NCBI GenBank assembly: GCA_006386115.1
Contig: VFIW01000004.1
Location: 1,144,164-1,208,163, forward strand
DNA from: Globisporangium splendens
Lineage: Eukaryota; Oomycota; Peronosporomycetes; Pythiales; Pythiaceae
DNA length: 64,000 nucleotides
Direction of reading: 5' to 3'
The notes beneath the pieces were generated by a model that saw nothing but the letters and a program-made list of their open reading frames with translations, did not search any database and was not told the origin of the DNA. Shown here in pieces: positions 45,817 to 55,913 of this stretch (the first letter of the stretch is position 1; each line of letters begins with the position of its first letter). The translations under genes and the position numbers were made by a program.

Positions 45817-46219
45817 CCGAGTCGCGCTGGGAAGCCTACGGATGTTCGCACAGTTGTGGCTGCATTAGAACACTGTAGTCGCCTCCTTTCCTGGTTCACA
45901 CTGCACATATCGTTTAGCCTAGAGGCAAAGCGAAAGAAACGTCCTCACAGAGAGGAAGTACCTGAGAATAGCTACTAGAGATTCAATACCCAAATGATAT
46001 AACAAAAAGTGTGTATTTTCCTGACATATGAAAGCTCAATGTTAATGATTTCGTCTTGATGCTGAGCTTGAGGAGCTCAACTGGTGATCTGCCTTTGGAC
46101 CTCGTGACACTCACTAGTATTGTGCAAGAATCTCCCTGTGGATCTTACGAGATTTTTGAAGCAAGTATCTACCTTTGGATCTCGCGACGCTTTTGATGCA
46201 GCAAGGCACAGCTCATGAG
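45817..46219. other. Spacer between family members 2 and 3
   Basis: No gene or repeat recognised. Confidence 0.35.
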
Positions 46220-46651
46220 CTATTCCATCGCGCTGTCGACAGAGAGGATTGCAGCCAGCACCCGGAGATCGTCTTCGTCCAGATCGAGACCGAGCAGCAA
46301 GTCCACCGGCTGCTAGTATGTATCGAATTGCGCAGCGTACGCGTCTGAGACCCCGTACTGCTGGTCTAGCTGCACCATGTACGAACCGAGAGATTGTTGC
46401 TCCTGCTGGATTTGCACATGTCGTCGTCATCCCTCTAGCTTGCGCTGATTGAGGTTCGCTCGTGATCGGCGCTCTTCATAGAAGCGATGCAGCTCGCCGT
46501 AACGCTTGACCACTCGTGGCTTATCGCATCGCTTGCTTGGGCAGCAGCATCTCTCATCTGGGTCATCACTTCGCTCTTTAATTGCTTTGGTGACGCTGAA
46601 GTAGTTCTGCGCGGCGTGTGTAGATGGAGCAGGCGCAATATACGCGTTCAT
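46220..46651 (-). pseudogene. Zinc-knuckle family member 3, broken
   Basis: The 5' part is well preserved: HAAQNYFSVTKAIKERSDD, then RCCCPSKRCDKPRVVKRYG. The third Cys and the His of the knuckle are lost (LHRFYEERR where paralogues have LHRFCxxHR). The frame stops right after NLNQRKLEG. In another frame a recognisable remainder follows (QQEQQSLGSYMVQLDQQYG), is cut by TAG near 46,316, and ends with the tail motif LGLDLDEDDLRVLAAILSVD (stop 46,220-46,222). One frameshift, one nonsense codon and ligand loss together show a dead copy. Confidence 0.7.
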
Positions 46652-46829
46652 GGTTATCCGTCCTTATGGAGTTGACGTGGTGGCTGCGTGGTGGTAAGTT
46701 GACAAATGCAGCCAAACAGAAACGCTCCAAGCGAAGGAGATTGGGTGAAGACCACGACAGCCTCACACATCAGCGCTCCCTACAACTGCATAAATGTGTC
46801 GACGAACGTGGGCATGCGATGGAAATGAG

Positions 46830-47510
46830 GAATATCCGGACCAGAGTGAGTCCCTGAGACGTGAGATTTATGAGGTGTGCCCATTCGCCCACTGTATCCA
46901 CTCGTGATATTTCCAAGTATTTGATGCGGTGTTTCCTCCCTGGCATCTAATGCGTGGCAAACAAGAGCTGAACCCAGAAGTAAAGCTCGGTGTTTTGCTT
47001 TACAGTGTGACACAAAATCCACACCCGACAACCCGACACAAAAGAAGACAATTCAACAACCGTTGTGTCTCCAACCAGCATAACTTGTAACGCAAAAATA
47101 GAAATCACTTTGTGAGGCAGTACCATTTCTGCGGCATGAGCTGTTAACGTCGACTTCGTTCGGTCTGAAAAAGTGATAGCGGCGAACCATTTGCGGCTGT
47201 TCCTGTCGCAGCCACCAAACACCCAAAACTCCGCATAGCGCTCTCCGCGTCCGTACTTCGCTTTCTTTGCGAGGGACGTTTCGTCTATCTCCACCACATG
47301 ATCAGGACCCCCACCTAGCAAATAGAAATTAACGACACAAAAATTAGCTTCATCCTCACACGCGCCGAGTAAAACAACGTACCTTCACGTCTATGGTGAG
47401 TAGCTCTTTCGAGCAGTACCCACGACAAATGCCAAGCCATTCGGTAGCAGCTCTAGGGCTGACCTTCACGTACTGGACAACCTAAGTCACAGACTCGCCG
47501 ACGACAAAGT
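46830..47510 (-). mobile_element. Merlin/ISXO2-type transposase fragment
   Basis: Minus-strand exon 46,947-47,321 reads GPDHVVEIDETSLAKKAKYG, FWVFGGCDRNSRKWFAA and SDRTKSTL, the start of the ISXO2-like DDE domain (VEIDET..GKRKY.RGR..E.WVFGG). Upstream (about 47,385-47,500, minus) SPRAATEWLAFCRGYCS looks like the preceding helical region, separated by an intron-like gap and interrupted by a stop. The rest of the DDE core after VLPHKVISIF is not recognisable, so the element is decayed. I did not find terminal inverted repeats. Confidence 0.6.
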
Positions 47511-47587
47511 AGAATGGGAACATTACAAGCCTCGCAAGAGGTGGTTGCTACGCAGTAGGCTGCAAGAAGCTAGTTGTGTATCGCTGC

Positions 47588-47992
47588 TCAACTCTCGTCA
47601 TCGGCATCAATCGACAAGATCGATGCCAAAACGCGAAGATCCTCGTCATCTAGGTCCAATTGGGATGGATGCTCGGTCGGAGGCTCGTGCGCAGGAACAC
47701 CAAACTTCTCGTTCAATTGCTGCAAATACGCCTCCATCGACAGCTGCTCGCGCATTTGCTGCTCCTGACGACGGCGCTCGCGTTTTCGCTGATTCTGGTT
47801 GGCTTGATGGCGGTGGTGCTCGCAGAAGCGGTGGAGATCGCCTGTGCGCTTCACGGCGCGTGGATTCTCGCATCGCTTGCTGGGATATCCGCATCTTGGA
47901 TCTTTGTTTCTGGCTTCGAGTTTGTCAATGATGGCCAAGTACTCGCGGACCGCTTCGGTGCTTGTAGTTTGGTTGATGTTCAACGAGTTCAT
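47588..47992 (-). CDS. Zinc-knuckle family member 4
   Basis: A 134-residue intact member: EAVREYLAIIDKLEARNKD, knuckle RCGYPSKRCENPRAVK then RTGDLHRFCEHH, basic block RHQANQNQRKRERRRQEQQ, a Gln/Glu helical linker (MEAYLQQLNEKFGVP) and tail QLDLDDEDLRVLASILSID. All four Cys/His ligands are present. The frame is open upstream to 48,343 and a longer start (MNHVYPKMVDV) is possible, but ATG 47,992 matches the N-terminal position of the paralogues. Confidence 0.72.
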   Translation of the reverse strand: MNSLNINQTTSTEAVREYLAIIDKLEARNKDPRCGYPSKRCENPRAVKRTGDLHRFCEHHRHQANQNQRKRERRRQEQQMREQLSMEAYLQQLNEKFGVPAHEPPTEHPSQLDLDDEDLRVLASILSIDADDES

Positions 47993-49193
47993 TCTGACGG
48001 CTAGGTGCTTGTGTGGGTGGTTTGAGGCAAGATTAGTAATGTCGACGGCTGTTGCAGCGTCACGCGCTGCACTTTGAGTTGGAGAGACGTCGACCATCTT
48101 TGGGTACACATGATTCATTGCACGCAACGCTCTAGCAAAAGCAAAGCCTCTTTGCTTCCGAAATGCGGGCCACCTACTTGTCAGACACGCATATAGAGTC
48201 TTAAAGCAGGTATACCATTGGCGCGCTGCATGGGTGTATGTCCGATGATCGCTGTCACATGGGTTGATGTGGCTGCAACAACGTCGATATTTTGAGGATA
48301 CTGTATGCGTCTGATGAATACAGAAATGCGGCATGCAATACACGCCACAAGTTTTGTACCTAAACCATTATGGGCAAAGCAGATCACTGGTGCTTTTACT
48401 CTTGGGTACTACTTGCTGCTAACTGACGCAGCTGATATCCTGTTGGACGTTTCCACTTGATTTGCCTGCATCCAATATGCCCATACAAACACTAAGTCTA
48501 GGTGTCTATTTGTCTCTGTGAAAACAAGTAGGCTGCACTTTAGTGCTCTCATATCTAGAGAAATTGATCTTTTCCACTTGGTTTCCTGTTGTTTAGTAGG
48601 AGGTCTTGAATCAAGATGACACCAGGACCAAAGCAAGCATCATGCATTGCAGCAAAACTCGTGATTTGACAAAATGAAAAAGTAGACAAAAAGTACATCA
48701 CAAGAGAATAAATGAGAGGTAGCAGCAGTTTGACTCAGACGGAAATTATACCTCTTTCAAATCGATGGCAACCCGTTGATCTCTTTTGAAGGTCATTAGA
48801 TATTGGCACTCAGCATCTGTCCAAGTGGTAGAGCAATTGTGTCCAAAAACGGTAGCTCCAATTGTCGGATCTGAAGATGCACGACGAGCAGTAACTCACG
48901 CGGACATTCTCTCGTTTGCATCGTACGCGTACGAGAAAAGTAGGGATGCATGGCAACAATGTGCGCATGCTTTAGTACTCTCGGAGCGCACCAGTTCTCT
49001 CCAGAAGCGTGTGCATTTTACTGTTATCTTTTTGCAATTGCGCGCATATTCAAAACTCATTTTCACAGGAAATCAGCGAAAAAGAAACCATTTGTGGTGA
49101 ATTTAAATATCGGCATGGAAGTCGCAACAGCACGTGCCTTTATATGTTCGTGCGATGGGGGGTCATTTATCTCCATTTTTGTTCTTGGCGCGT
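47993..49193. other. Intergenic region within the array
   Basis: No supported gene. The upstream in-frame ORF of member 4 covers the first 350 bp. The remainder has short ORFs only. Confidence 0.35.
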
Positions 49194-49577
49194 TCACATC
49201 GGGTCGTCTCGGTCCTCGACACAGAGTATTGCTGCGAGCACTCGAAGGTCGTCGTCACTCAGGCCGAGTCGTGGCAAGCACTCTGTTGGCTGTACTTGTG
49301 AGAGCGACTCATGGCTCGGGGACTGCTGCTGGGATTCCTGTCGCAGTAACGAGTACTGCTGGCTGGAGCTGCAATTCTTCGCCTCAAGTTGAAGCTTCTG
49401 TGCCTGTTTAATGAGCATCGGGTCCGTTTGTGTTTGTTGGCGATCTTTCGACGCGTTTGCGGTCAAGCCGGCACGCTGTGACTCTCCTGGGCTCGCTTGG
49501 ATGACGCATGCAGTGCCGAAATACTGCTGGATCGCCTGCATACGCGACAACTGAAGCGTGTGGAAGTTGTTACTCAT
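49194..49577 (-). CDS. Zinc-knuckle family member 5, knuckle-less variant
   Basis: A 127-residue ORF that keeps both end motifs of the family but not the middle. The N-terminus RMQAIQQYFGTACVIQASPG matches the QQYFxxAxxIQ block, and the C-terminus LPRLGLSDDDLRVLAAILCV matches the acidic tail. Between them is a Gln/Ser-rich stretch (QAQKLQLEAKNCSSSQQYSL) with no C-x6-C or LHxxCxxH. The frame is intact, so this could be a functional variant. Start ATG 49,577; the frame is open back to 49,724. Confidence 0.55.
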   Translation of the reverse strand: MSNNFHTLQLSRMQAIQQYFGTACVIQASPGESQRAGLTANASKDRQQTQTDPMLIKQAQKLQLEAKNCSSSQQYSLLRQESQQQSPSHESLSQVQPTECLPRLGLSDDDLRVLAAILCVEDRDDPM

Positions 49578-51200
49578 GGTGGCTTGGATCCCGTCAGATG
49601 CAGATGCTGGAGGGAAATGCCGCGACGATGTGGACGCGAGGCAGCAAATTGAGTTGTGAACGCATTTGGAACGTTCTTGTTGGGGGAGGATTACGACATC
49701 TCGTGTGCATCGTGTCCTACGCACACACCGTCGTCACGGTTTTAAAAAGGTATGTATCCACATGCTCCTGTTCAGCAAGCCGCATAAAATGCGGATGAAA
49801 CGCCGCGTGGGTTGAACTTGGTAATCATTTCTGTCCCACGTGTTTCTGATCCAAAATTCGACATACTGGGTGCAACATCTGTGATTTTGGGTATATTTGC
49901 CGATTCGACCCTTTTAGGTACAATAGGGGATCGACTGTATCATGAAAACCCTTTTGGAGTTTGATGTGACAGAGGTTTTTGAATGCTTGCGCTGTGATCC
50001 AGAAAAGGGATACATATCTTGATATTCTCGGCTCCAAATCAGGACCAAATTGACCCAGAATGGACCACCTGCATTCATTCTCGCAGAGAAAGTGGGTATA
50101 TGAGGTACCCCATGTGACGTGGTAAACTTACACTAGATAGAGCGACTCGACAGCACATGCTTGCTGTTGTAGGTTTCAGCCACCAGACTGAAGGTCTGGC
50201 GTTGTGTGCCCTTCTGGCAGAGAAGAAGCTCAGCCAAAGTTTTAGGCTATCTGCCTCCTGCAAAGTGCGTGCAAGGTTCGGCGTTGCATGCAGATGAATA
50301 AAGGACGAATCCTCTCAACTGTGGATTAGTTGAAGTCACGATGGAGAGGATTAGTCCTCTGGCGAGCTGTCTCGCTAATCTGAATGTCGATCGACTGAAC
50401 TTGGGACGTGCGGCCAAAACCAGTTTAACGATGAGAGCAACCGCCAAACTGCAAGTGAATCGGTAGCAGTTGTAGAATGATGGTGCAGCTCGCCGATTAT
50501 CGCCTGCGTTTGCCTTTTTTTTTTTTTTTCCAGTGATAATCAACCCGTAGCTGTCAGCACTGCATGTGCAGCAGCCACGTTTACTGCGCTTGACGGACGA
50601 CTGCTTTTCGCAATCAGAGCAAATTTAGAAATGAGCACATCGTTCGTGGTCCCAGCCAGTCTGGAGCTAGTCGTGCAGCAGAGGATGAGCGAGATTATGA
50701 AGTGAGAATCCAGGAACCCAAATTACTGAACCGCTGAGCCCAAATCAGCGACCCATGGAGATGGGTCTGGTTTTCTGCGCTGGATTTTTTTGAAATGACC
50801 AATTGAAATGATAAATGACAAAGCAGGTACAATATTCTGAACCATCAAAAGCACGAGTGCTCTGGAGTCGATTTGCCACATCGCAATGCATTTCACGCCC
50901 TATTGGCGCATCATCTAAACCTCCTGGTTCCTTTTGGCATCGTTTGTCCAGTCTACTCCATCATCGTAACGAAATGGATCCAAGTAACCACGCTTGTGTG
51001 ATCAAAAGGAAGCTGTCTGCAAATAGTTGTCCTTGCTGCATAATTGACGAGACGAGAAGATTGCTTCGAGTGGAGACATGCTTTTTGTATGTTCGTTTAG
51101 GTTTATCAATACAGCATGGATCGCAGACGAATAGATAGTAGCTTTTGTGATCTGAGTGTCAGAGCTGAGTCTTCACATGGTCACTCTTCAAGCACCAAGT
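49578..51200. other. Intergenic region
   Basis: No gene recognised. A run of about 17 T lies at 50,513-50,529. The 3' part ends at the target-site duplication of a LINE insertion. Confidence 0.35.
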
Positions 51201-51214
51201 AGATCGTGCTAATG
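51201..51214. repeat. Target-site duplication, 5' copy (LINE copy 1)
   Basis: AGATCGTGCTAATG here is repeated exactly at 52,206-52,219 on the other side of the element. Confidence 0.85.
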
Positions 51215-52205
51215 TATGAGCGCGTCGCTCATACAAGCCATTTGGTGTGCGCATCTGCGACGCATGGATTCGGATCCAATCGAATCGGCTGCTGAGATGG
51301 CGATCATGATGACCAGATTAGAGGCAGGAATGCGAAACCTCACACGACTCGCTGAAGTGCAAGCTGGAGACTCTGACGGTCACACGGTTGCAGCAGTTCT
51401 CAAGGCATATGTCGACTGCTTTCTCAGCCAAACCGACACCATCCTCTTGACTCCAAGTGATACTCGCGGCGTTTACCTGTTGTTTTTCGATGGTGGATCA
51501 CGCGGCAATCCAGGACCAGGAGGGACTGGATCCATTATCGTGCGTGTCCATGAAAACTCGCACACAGCCAGTTTAATTTGGGTCGCCAGCATGGCATATA
51601 GCAGGAAGGACACGACCAACAACTTTGCCGAGTACTGGGGTCTCATACACGGACTCCGAGAAGCCTAACACAGTCACTTCGAGCCGTTGTACGTGATTGG
51701 AGACAGTGCACTGATTATCTCCCAACAGAGAATGCATCGGTCCCCTCGACAGCACCGATTGGCACGTTTATACCAGACAAGCCGACGACTCGCGGATTGC
51801 ATCGACATCCGAGGATGGTACCATCACTACCGTGCCTTCAACAAGATGACGGACTCAGCCGCCAACCTAGCCATGGACACCAGAACCTCAACGCAGGTCA
51901 ACTTCCCAACTCAAAGAGCTGCTTTCAACAATCTCACCCAGGATCTTGACAACGACGTCATGCATTGGCTTATGCTAAGTTCGGAAGACCCAAGGTCATT
52001 GGACAACACAAGGCAGCCTCACATAGGACCAAGAGAACATGCCATCCCGGTCAAAGATTATTTAGCATTCAGAAGTGATCTAGTGCAATCCGCGCTATAG
52101 ACACATTTACACTCCTGTATGAAATTCGCAATGAAGATTAGGTAGGAGAATGGCTATTGTAGGTCACGAAGATGAACCTAAATATACCTCACCTTATAAA
52201 GATAA
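51215..52205 (+). mobile_element. 5'-truncated LINE, copy 1 (RNase H end)
   Basis: The 991-bp insert starts inside the ORF2 C-terminal region and includes an RNase H domain: VYLLFFDGGSRGNPGPGGTG with the first catalytic Asp, NNFAEYWGLIHGLREA with the Glu, and then YVIGDSALIISQQ with the next Asp. A TAA at 51,666-51,668 replaces the Gln of copy 2, so this copy is dead. The ORF ends DLVQSAL at 52,100. The 3' UTR ends in CTTATAAAGATAA. The exact 14-bp duplication at both ends, with a truncated 5' end, is typical of target-primed reverse transcription. Confidence 0.85.
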
Positions 52206-52219
52206 AGATCGTGCTAATG
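52206..52219. repeat. Target-site duplication, 3' copy (LINE copy 1)
   Basis: Exact repeat of the 14 bases at 51,201-51,214. Confidence 0.85.
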
Positions 52220-52396
52220 GCAATGCAGGACCGTACCTCATATGAGAGAGTTTCAGCGAAGTAACACAAGTGTGCCCCATACTTCGAATAAATACGACAT
52301 CGTATTGTTCGCTTTATCCGTACTCAATGATTTTCAGCTATCGACACAAATCAGCAAGTTGAGTTACTGCAACTGAGATCCACGCTGCCATTGCGA

Positions 52397-52757
52397 TCAC
52401 TGTCCAAGCATGTTGTCGCTATTGCTGTCCTCTTTCTTGAAAAGTAGCACCTCGAGTACCCGCAGATCTTCTTCACTAAAATACTCGACTTCCGATTTCT
52501 CAAAGTAGCAATCAGACTGGAACTCAAGTGTGTCTTCATCTTGATGGTGTTGTACTAAGCACTCGTTCAGGTGGCGTAAATAATAGTTCGGCGTGATTGT
52601 GCCATGCTGGTGTTGCTCCGTGAGTTTTTGCTGTCGCTTCTCTCTTCGGGTGCGCGCTGGTGGAGATTCGCTTTCACGCGATGGTACTTGCAGAACCGGT
52701 ACAGTTCGCCATTGCGACCTCGAGCACGCAGACCTTGACAGTTTTTGCTCGGAGCTC
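52397..52757 (-). pseudogene. Zinc-knuckle family member 6b, 5'-truncated and joined to 6a
   Basis: Read on the minus strand from 52,757: PSKNCQGLRARGRNGELYRF followed by CKYHRVKANLHQR is the second half of a knuckle (C-x15-C-x2-H kept, first Cys missing because the 5' end is cut). After a frame change come RRTRREKRQQKLTEQ-like basic sequence and the tail EYFSEEDLRVLEVLLFKKED, with a stop at 52,397-52,399. This is a divergent member not otherwise present here. It was fused end-on to 6a and is out of frame with it. Confidence 0.6.
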
Positions 52758-53072
52758 CTCCTTCACGAACAGATCATACTGCTCACTCTGTTGTAGCATG
52801 CACTCGTCGATGGGAAGCTGCTCCACCATCTGATCCGCCAGTCGTCGTCGCTGGAGCGCGCGCTGGTTCTTGTTTGCCTTGGCGCGATGGAATTGACAGA
52901 AGCGATGCAGGTTCCCGTCACGCTTGACGACGCGCGGGTTCATGCACGGCTTACTTGGGTAGCAGCACGTCGCCTGTGGGTTGGTGCTTTTCGTTTGGAT
53001 TTCATGCGCGATGCTGAAGTACTGTTGAGTGGCTTGGGGGGTGCTGGGGTATTGGTAGACGTACGGGTTCAT
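52674..53072 (-). pseudogene. Zinc-knuckle family member 6a, A-type gene with chimeric 3' end
   Basis: The first 96 residues are the A-type protein (QATQQYFSIAHEIQTKSTNP, CCYPSKPCMNPRVVKRDGNL, HRFCQFHRAKANKNQRALQ) and match the copies at 54,781 and 56,933. Near 52,800 the sequence switches to the B-type linker (LQQSEQYDLFVKEE), and at about 52,757 it runs into member 6b in a wrong frame, giving the tail KVCVLEVAMANCTGSAS. The acidic family tail is absent. The ORF may still be expressed as a 132-residue protein with an intact knuckle. Confidence 0.6.
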
Positions 53073-53395
53073 GTTTGGGTTTGGTGGCTCGTTGGCTGGA
53101 CCTGTTAGGCTGTGTTGCTTTGGTGTTCAAAGTGCAAATTGAGTTGTGAGGATGCAAAGCTTGGCTTTAGGTGCGGTGTCCGCGTTTGGATCTGCAACGG
53201 AAAGCATAAGAAGAGATTTCGCTGTTACATGATGTCAGATTGATATCCTATGATGTATCAAGTCTGACGAAGTGGGGTGCTTGTGTGTGTCCTTTGTGAT
53301 CTCAATTCGAGAATTCCAGGACCCTGTCTGAGATTTGACTCGCACCTCGATCTGAGCGCTCCGTATACCCCAAAATAACGGGAATAACAGACAGT

Positions 53396-53441
53396 CAAGT
53401 GGGTCAAATAGAATTGTTTGTACCCGTGTTTGACCCACTTG
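53396..53441. repeat. Hairpin module within the tandem unit
   Basis: CAAGTGGGTCAAA and TTTGACCCACTTG form a perfect 13-bp inverted repeat with a 20-base loop. It recurs at 55,548-55,593. At 57,700-57,745 the left arm carries one T-to-G change. A near-palindrome (TCAGATTGATA..TATCAAGTCTGA, 53,237-53,270) lies about 130 bp before it. Confidence 0.8.
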
Positions 53442-53761
53442 GCTGATGTCTCATCTGTCATCACAATGGCTCCCTAGAACGCAGATGAACGCAAGCCTTC
53501 GTCGCCAAATGGCTCAGTATTATATGAAGAGCATCTCTTGGACACTCAACAGCGTGAAGCAAGAGGGCACACTCTAACCAGTAGCCTGTCATGCTTGTCA
53601 AATTACGCTTTCGTGGATATGTCATTTCACTGTGCATTATTTTAGGTTATCTATCTTCTAACGTGTTCGTGTGAGGCTGGTGTTGTGCAACTGGAAGTGT
53701 AAATACATTTCTAGTTGTCGTCTAATATGGTACAATTGCATGGAGGTAGCTTTTCTCGCAA

Positions 53762-54355
53762 TCAGACCTCTTTGTCCACAGAGAGAACCGCAGCGTGGAC
53801 GCGCAGATCGTCTTCGTCCAGATCGAGACGCATCAGCAGGTCAGAAGGCGGCAGCTCTTCGCACTGCTGCTCCTCTTTCACGAACAGATCATACTGCTCG
53901 CTCAGCTGCCGCATGTATTCGTCAATCAGGAGCAGCTCCACCACCTCGGTCACTTTGCGACGACTCTCCAGGTTGCGCTGGTTCGAGTTGGCCTTGACGC
54001 GGTGGGACTCGCAGAAGCGGTGGAGCTGGCTGTTGCGTTTCAACGCGCGCGGGTTCTCGCGCCACTTTCTCGGGTAGCAGCGTCGTGCTCGAGGGTCGGT
54101 GCTTTTTTCTTGGATCGTGTGCGCGACCTCAAAGTGCTGTTGGGCAGCCTGGACTGTTGGTCGTTGGTGGATGTAGGAACAGCTGCTCACAGTTATGGTA
54201 GTAGTCGTTGTTGGACTGGGGACCTGTGTGTGAGGCAGGTTTGAGTATTGAAATACTGAGTTCGTGTGGCGCGTTGTGCTTGGTCCACCCTCACGATGAA
54301 TCACGCTCAAAACGTACGTCACGCAAAGGTGATTGCATTTGTAGAGACATATCAT
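53762..54355 (-). CDS. Zinc-knuckle family member 7 (B-type), degenerate knuckle
   Basis: The family core is clear: VQAAQQHFEVAHTIQEKSTD, then RCYPRKWRENPRALKRNSQL and HRFCESHRVKANSNQRNLES, a linker with LSEQYDLFVKEEQQCEELPP, and the tail MRLDLDEDDLRVHAAVLSVD. The second knuckle Cys is absent (KWREN where A-type has KPCMN), so a normal four-ligand zinc site cannot form. The ORF starts at ATG 54,355, giving 197 residues; the Thr-rich first 60 residues have no counterpart in A-type members and may be an artefact of start choice. An identical copy is at 55,914-56,507. Confidence 0.65.
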   Translation of the reverse strand: MICLYKCNHLCVTYVLSVIHREGGPSTTRHTNSVFQYSNLPHTQVPSPTTTTTITVSSCSYIHQRPTVQAAQQHFEVAHTIQEKSTDPRARRCYPRKWRENPRALKRNSQLHRFCESHRVKANSNQRNLESRRKVTEVVELLLIDEYMRQLSEQYDLFVKEEQQCEELPPSDLLMRLDLDEDDLRVHAAVLSVDKEV

Positions 54356-54473
54356 ATCGTCATGCTAGCGAGAAGAACTACGAAATTACTTAAAGGGAGA
54401 CAGAGTGAGCTGAATGTCCTCAGAAACTCGTGATAGCAAGAAAAAGCTGACTGTGCTTCCACGTTGATTCACC

Positions 54474-54573
54474 GATTCACCACAGATTTCGTAATGAAGA
54501 TTAGGTAGGAGAATGGATATTGTAGGTCACGACGATGATCCTCACCTTATAAAGATAAAGATTCACCACAGAT
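54474..54573 (+). mobile_element. 72-bp LINE tail with its target-site duplication
   Basis: 54,488-54,559 matches the last 70-odd bases of the LINE 3' UTR (AATGAAGATTAGGTAGGAGA to CTTATAAAGATAAA). It is flanked by an exact 14-bp duplication, GATTCACCACAGAT, at 54,474-54,487 and 54,560-54,573. This is an extremely 5'-truncated insertion. The same insertion is at 56,626-56,725 because the tandem unit was copied after it. Confidence 0.85.
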
Positions 54574-54780
54574 GACTGATCAACTCATCACTCCTAGGCG
54601 AACGATTACTCGTGTAGATGAAGCGATCTCCTATTTCAATCACAAAGCAGAAACCTCTGTTTGTTTCAGAAGAATCGAGTGGTGCACATGTATCCATTTT
54701 TCATTATTTTGATACAGTCCAATTCATTTATCGGGAGTAGCTTTCTCGCGGTATACGTGGCAAGCTTCTCGTTTCTACTT

Positions 54781-55224
54781 TCACAGCGTGACCTCTTCGT
54801 CACCCTCATCCACCGACAGCACAGCGGCCAACACGCGGAGATCGTCTTCGTCCAGATCGAGTCGCACCAGCAAATCCGACGGTGGCAGCTGATCTTCATA
54901 ACCTTGCTCCTGCTGAATCAGCAACTCGTACTGCTCGTTCAGCTGCTGCATGTACTCGTCGATGGGAAGCTGCTCCACCATCTGATCCGCCAGTCGTCGT
55001 CGCTGGAGCGCGCGCTGGTTCTTATTTGCCTTGGCGCGATGGAATTGACAGAAGCGATGCAGGTTCCCGTCACGCTTGACGACGCGCGGGTTCATGCACG
55101 GCTTACTTGGGTAGCAGCACGTCGCCTGTGGGTTGGTGCTTTTCGTTTGGATTTCATGCGCGATGCTGAAGTACTGTTGAGTGGCTTGGGGGGTGCTGGG
55201 GTATTGGTAGACGTACGGGTTCAT
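54781..55224 (-). CDS. Zinc-knuckle family member 8 (A-type, intact)
   Basis: A 147-residue protein, the best example of the family plan. N-motif QATQQYFSIAHEIQTKSTNP; knuckle CCYPSKPCMNPRVVKRDGNL then HRFCQFH; basic block RAKANKNQRALQRRRLADQM; Gln/Glu-rich helical linker (IDEYMQQLNEQYELLIQQEQ); tail LVRLDLDEDDLRVLAAVLSV. The acidic tail has alternating hydrophobic residues, like an amphipathic activation or docking helix. No signal peptide or membrane segment. The gene spans the junction of tandem units 1 and 2. Confidence 0.75.
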   Translation of the reverse strand: MNPYVYQYPSTPQATQQYFSIAHEIQTKSTNPQATCCYPSKPCMNPRVVKRDGNLHRFCQFHRAKANKNQRALQRRRLADQMVEQLPIDEYMQQLNEQYELLIQQEQGYEDQLPPSDLLVRLDLDEDDLRVLAAVLSVDEGDEEVTL

Positions 55225-55913
55225 GTTTGGGTTTGGTGGCTCGTTGGCTGGACCTGTTAGGCTGTGTTGCTTTGGTGTTCAAAGTGCAAATTGAGTTGTG
55301 AGGATGCAAAGCTTGGCTTTAGGTGCGGTGTCCGCGTTTGGATCTGCAACGGAAAGCATAAGAAGAGATTTCGCTGTTACATGATGTCAGATTGATATCC
55401 TATGATGTATCAAGTCTGACGAAGTGGGGTGCTTGTGTGTGTCCTTTGTGATCTCAATTCGAGAATTCCAGGACCCTGTCTGAGATTTGACTCGCACCTC
55501 GATCTGAGCGCTCCGTATACCCCAAAATAACGGGAATAACAGACAGTCAAGTGGGTCAAATAGAATTGTTTGTACCCGTGTTTGACCCACTTGGCTGATG
55601 TCTCATCTGTCATCACAATGGCTCCCTAGAACGCAGATGAACGCAAGCCTTCGTCGCCAAATGGCTCAGTATTATATGAAGAGCATCTCTTGGACACTCA
55701 ACAGCGTGAAGCAAGAGGGCACACTCTAACCAGTAGCCTGTCATGCTTGTCAAATTACGCTTTCGTGGATATGTCATTTCACTGTGCATTATTTTAGGTT
55801 ATCTATCTTCTAACGTGTTCGTGTGAGGCTGGTGTTGTGCAACTGGAAGTGTAAATACATTTCTAGTTGTCGTCTAATATGGTACAATTGCATGGAGGTA
55901 GCTTTTCTCGCAA

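Larger units (their letters stand above)
52802..54953. repeat. 2,152-bp tandem repeat, unit 1
   Basis: Identity with the next unit begins at 52,802 (in the A-type gene) and continues without visible gaps. Contains the 5' part of A-type gene 6a, the hairpin module at 53,224-53,450, B-type gene 7, the 72-bp LINE tail and the 3' part of A-type gene 8. I saw only isolated substitutions between units, for example T/G in the GTTTGCC/ATTTGCC block near 52,874 (55,026 in unit 2). Confidence 0.92.

Noticed and set aside
48810..48840. A-box-like AGTGGTAGAGCA
   Set aside because: No B box or cloverleaf follows within tRNA distance.
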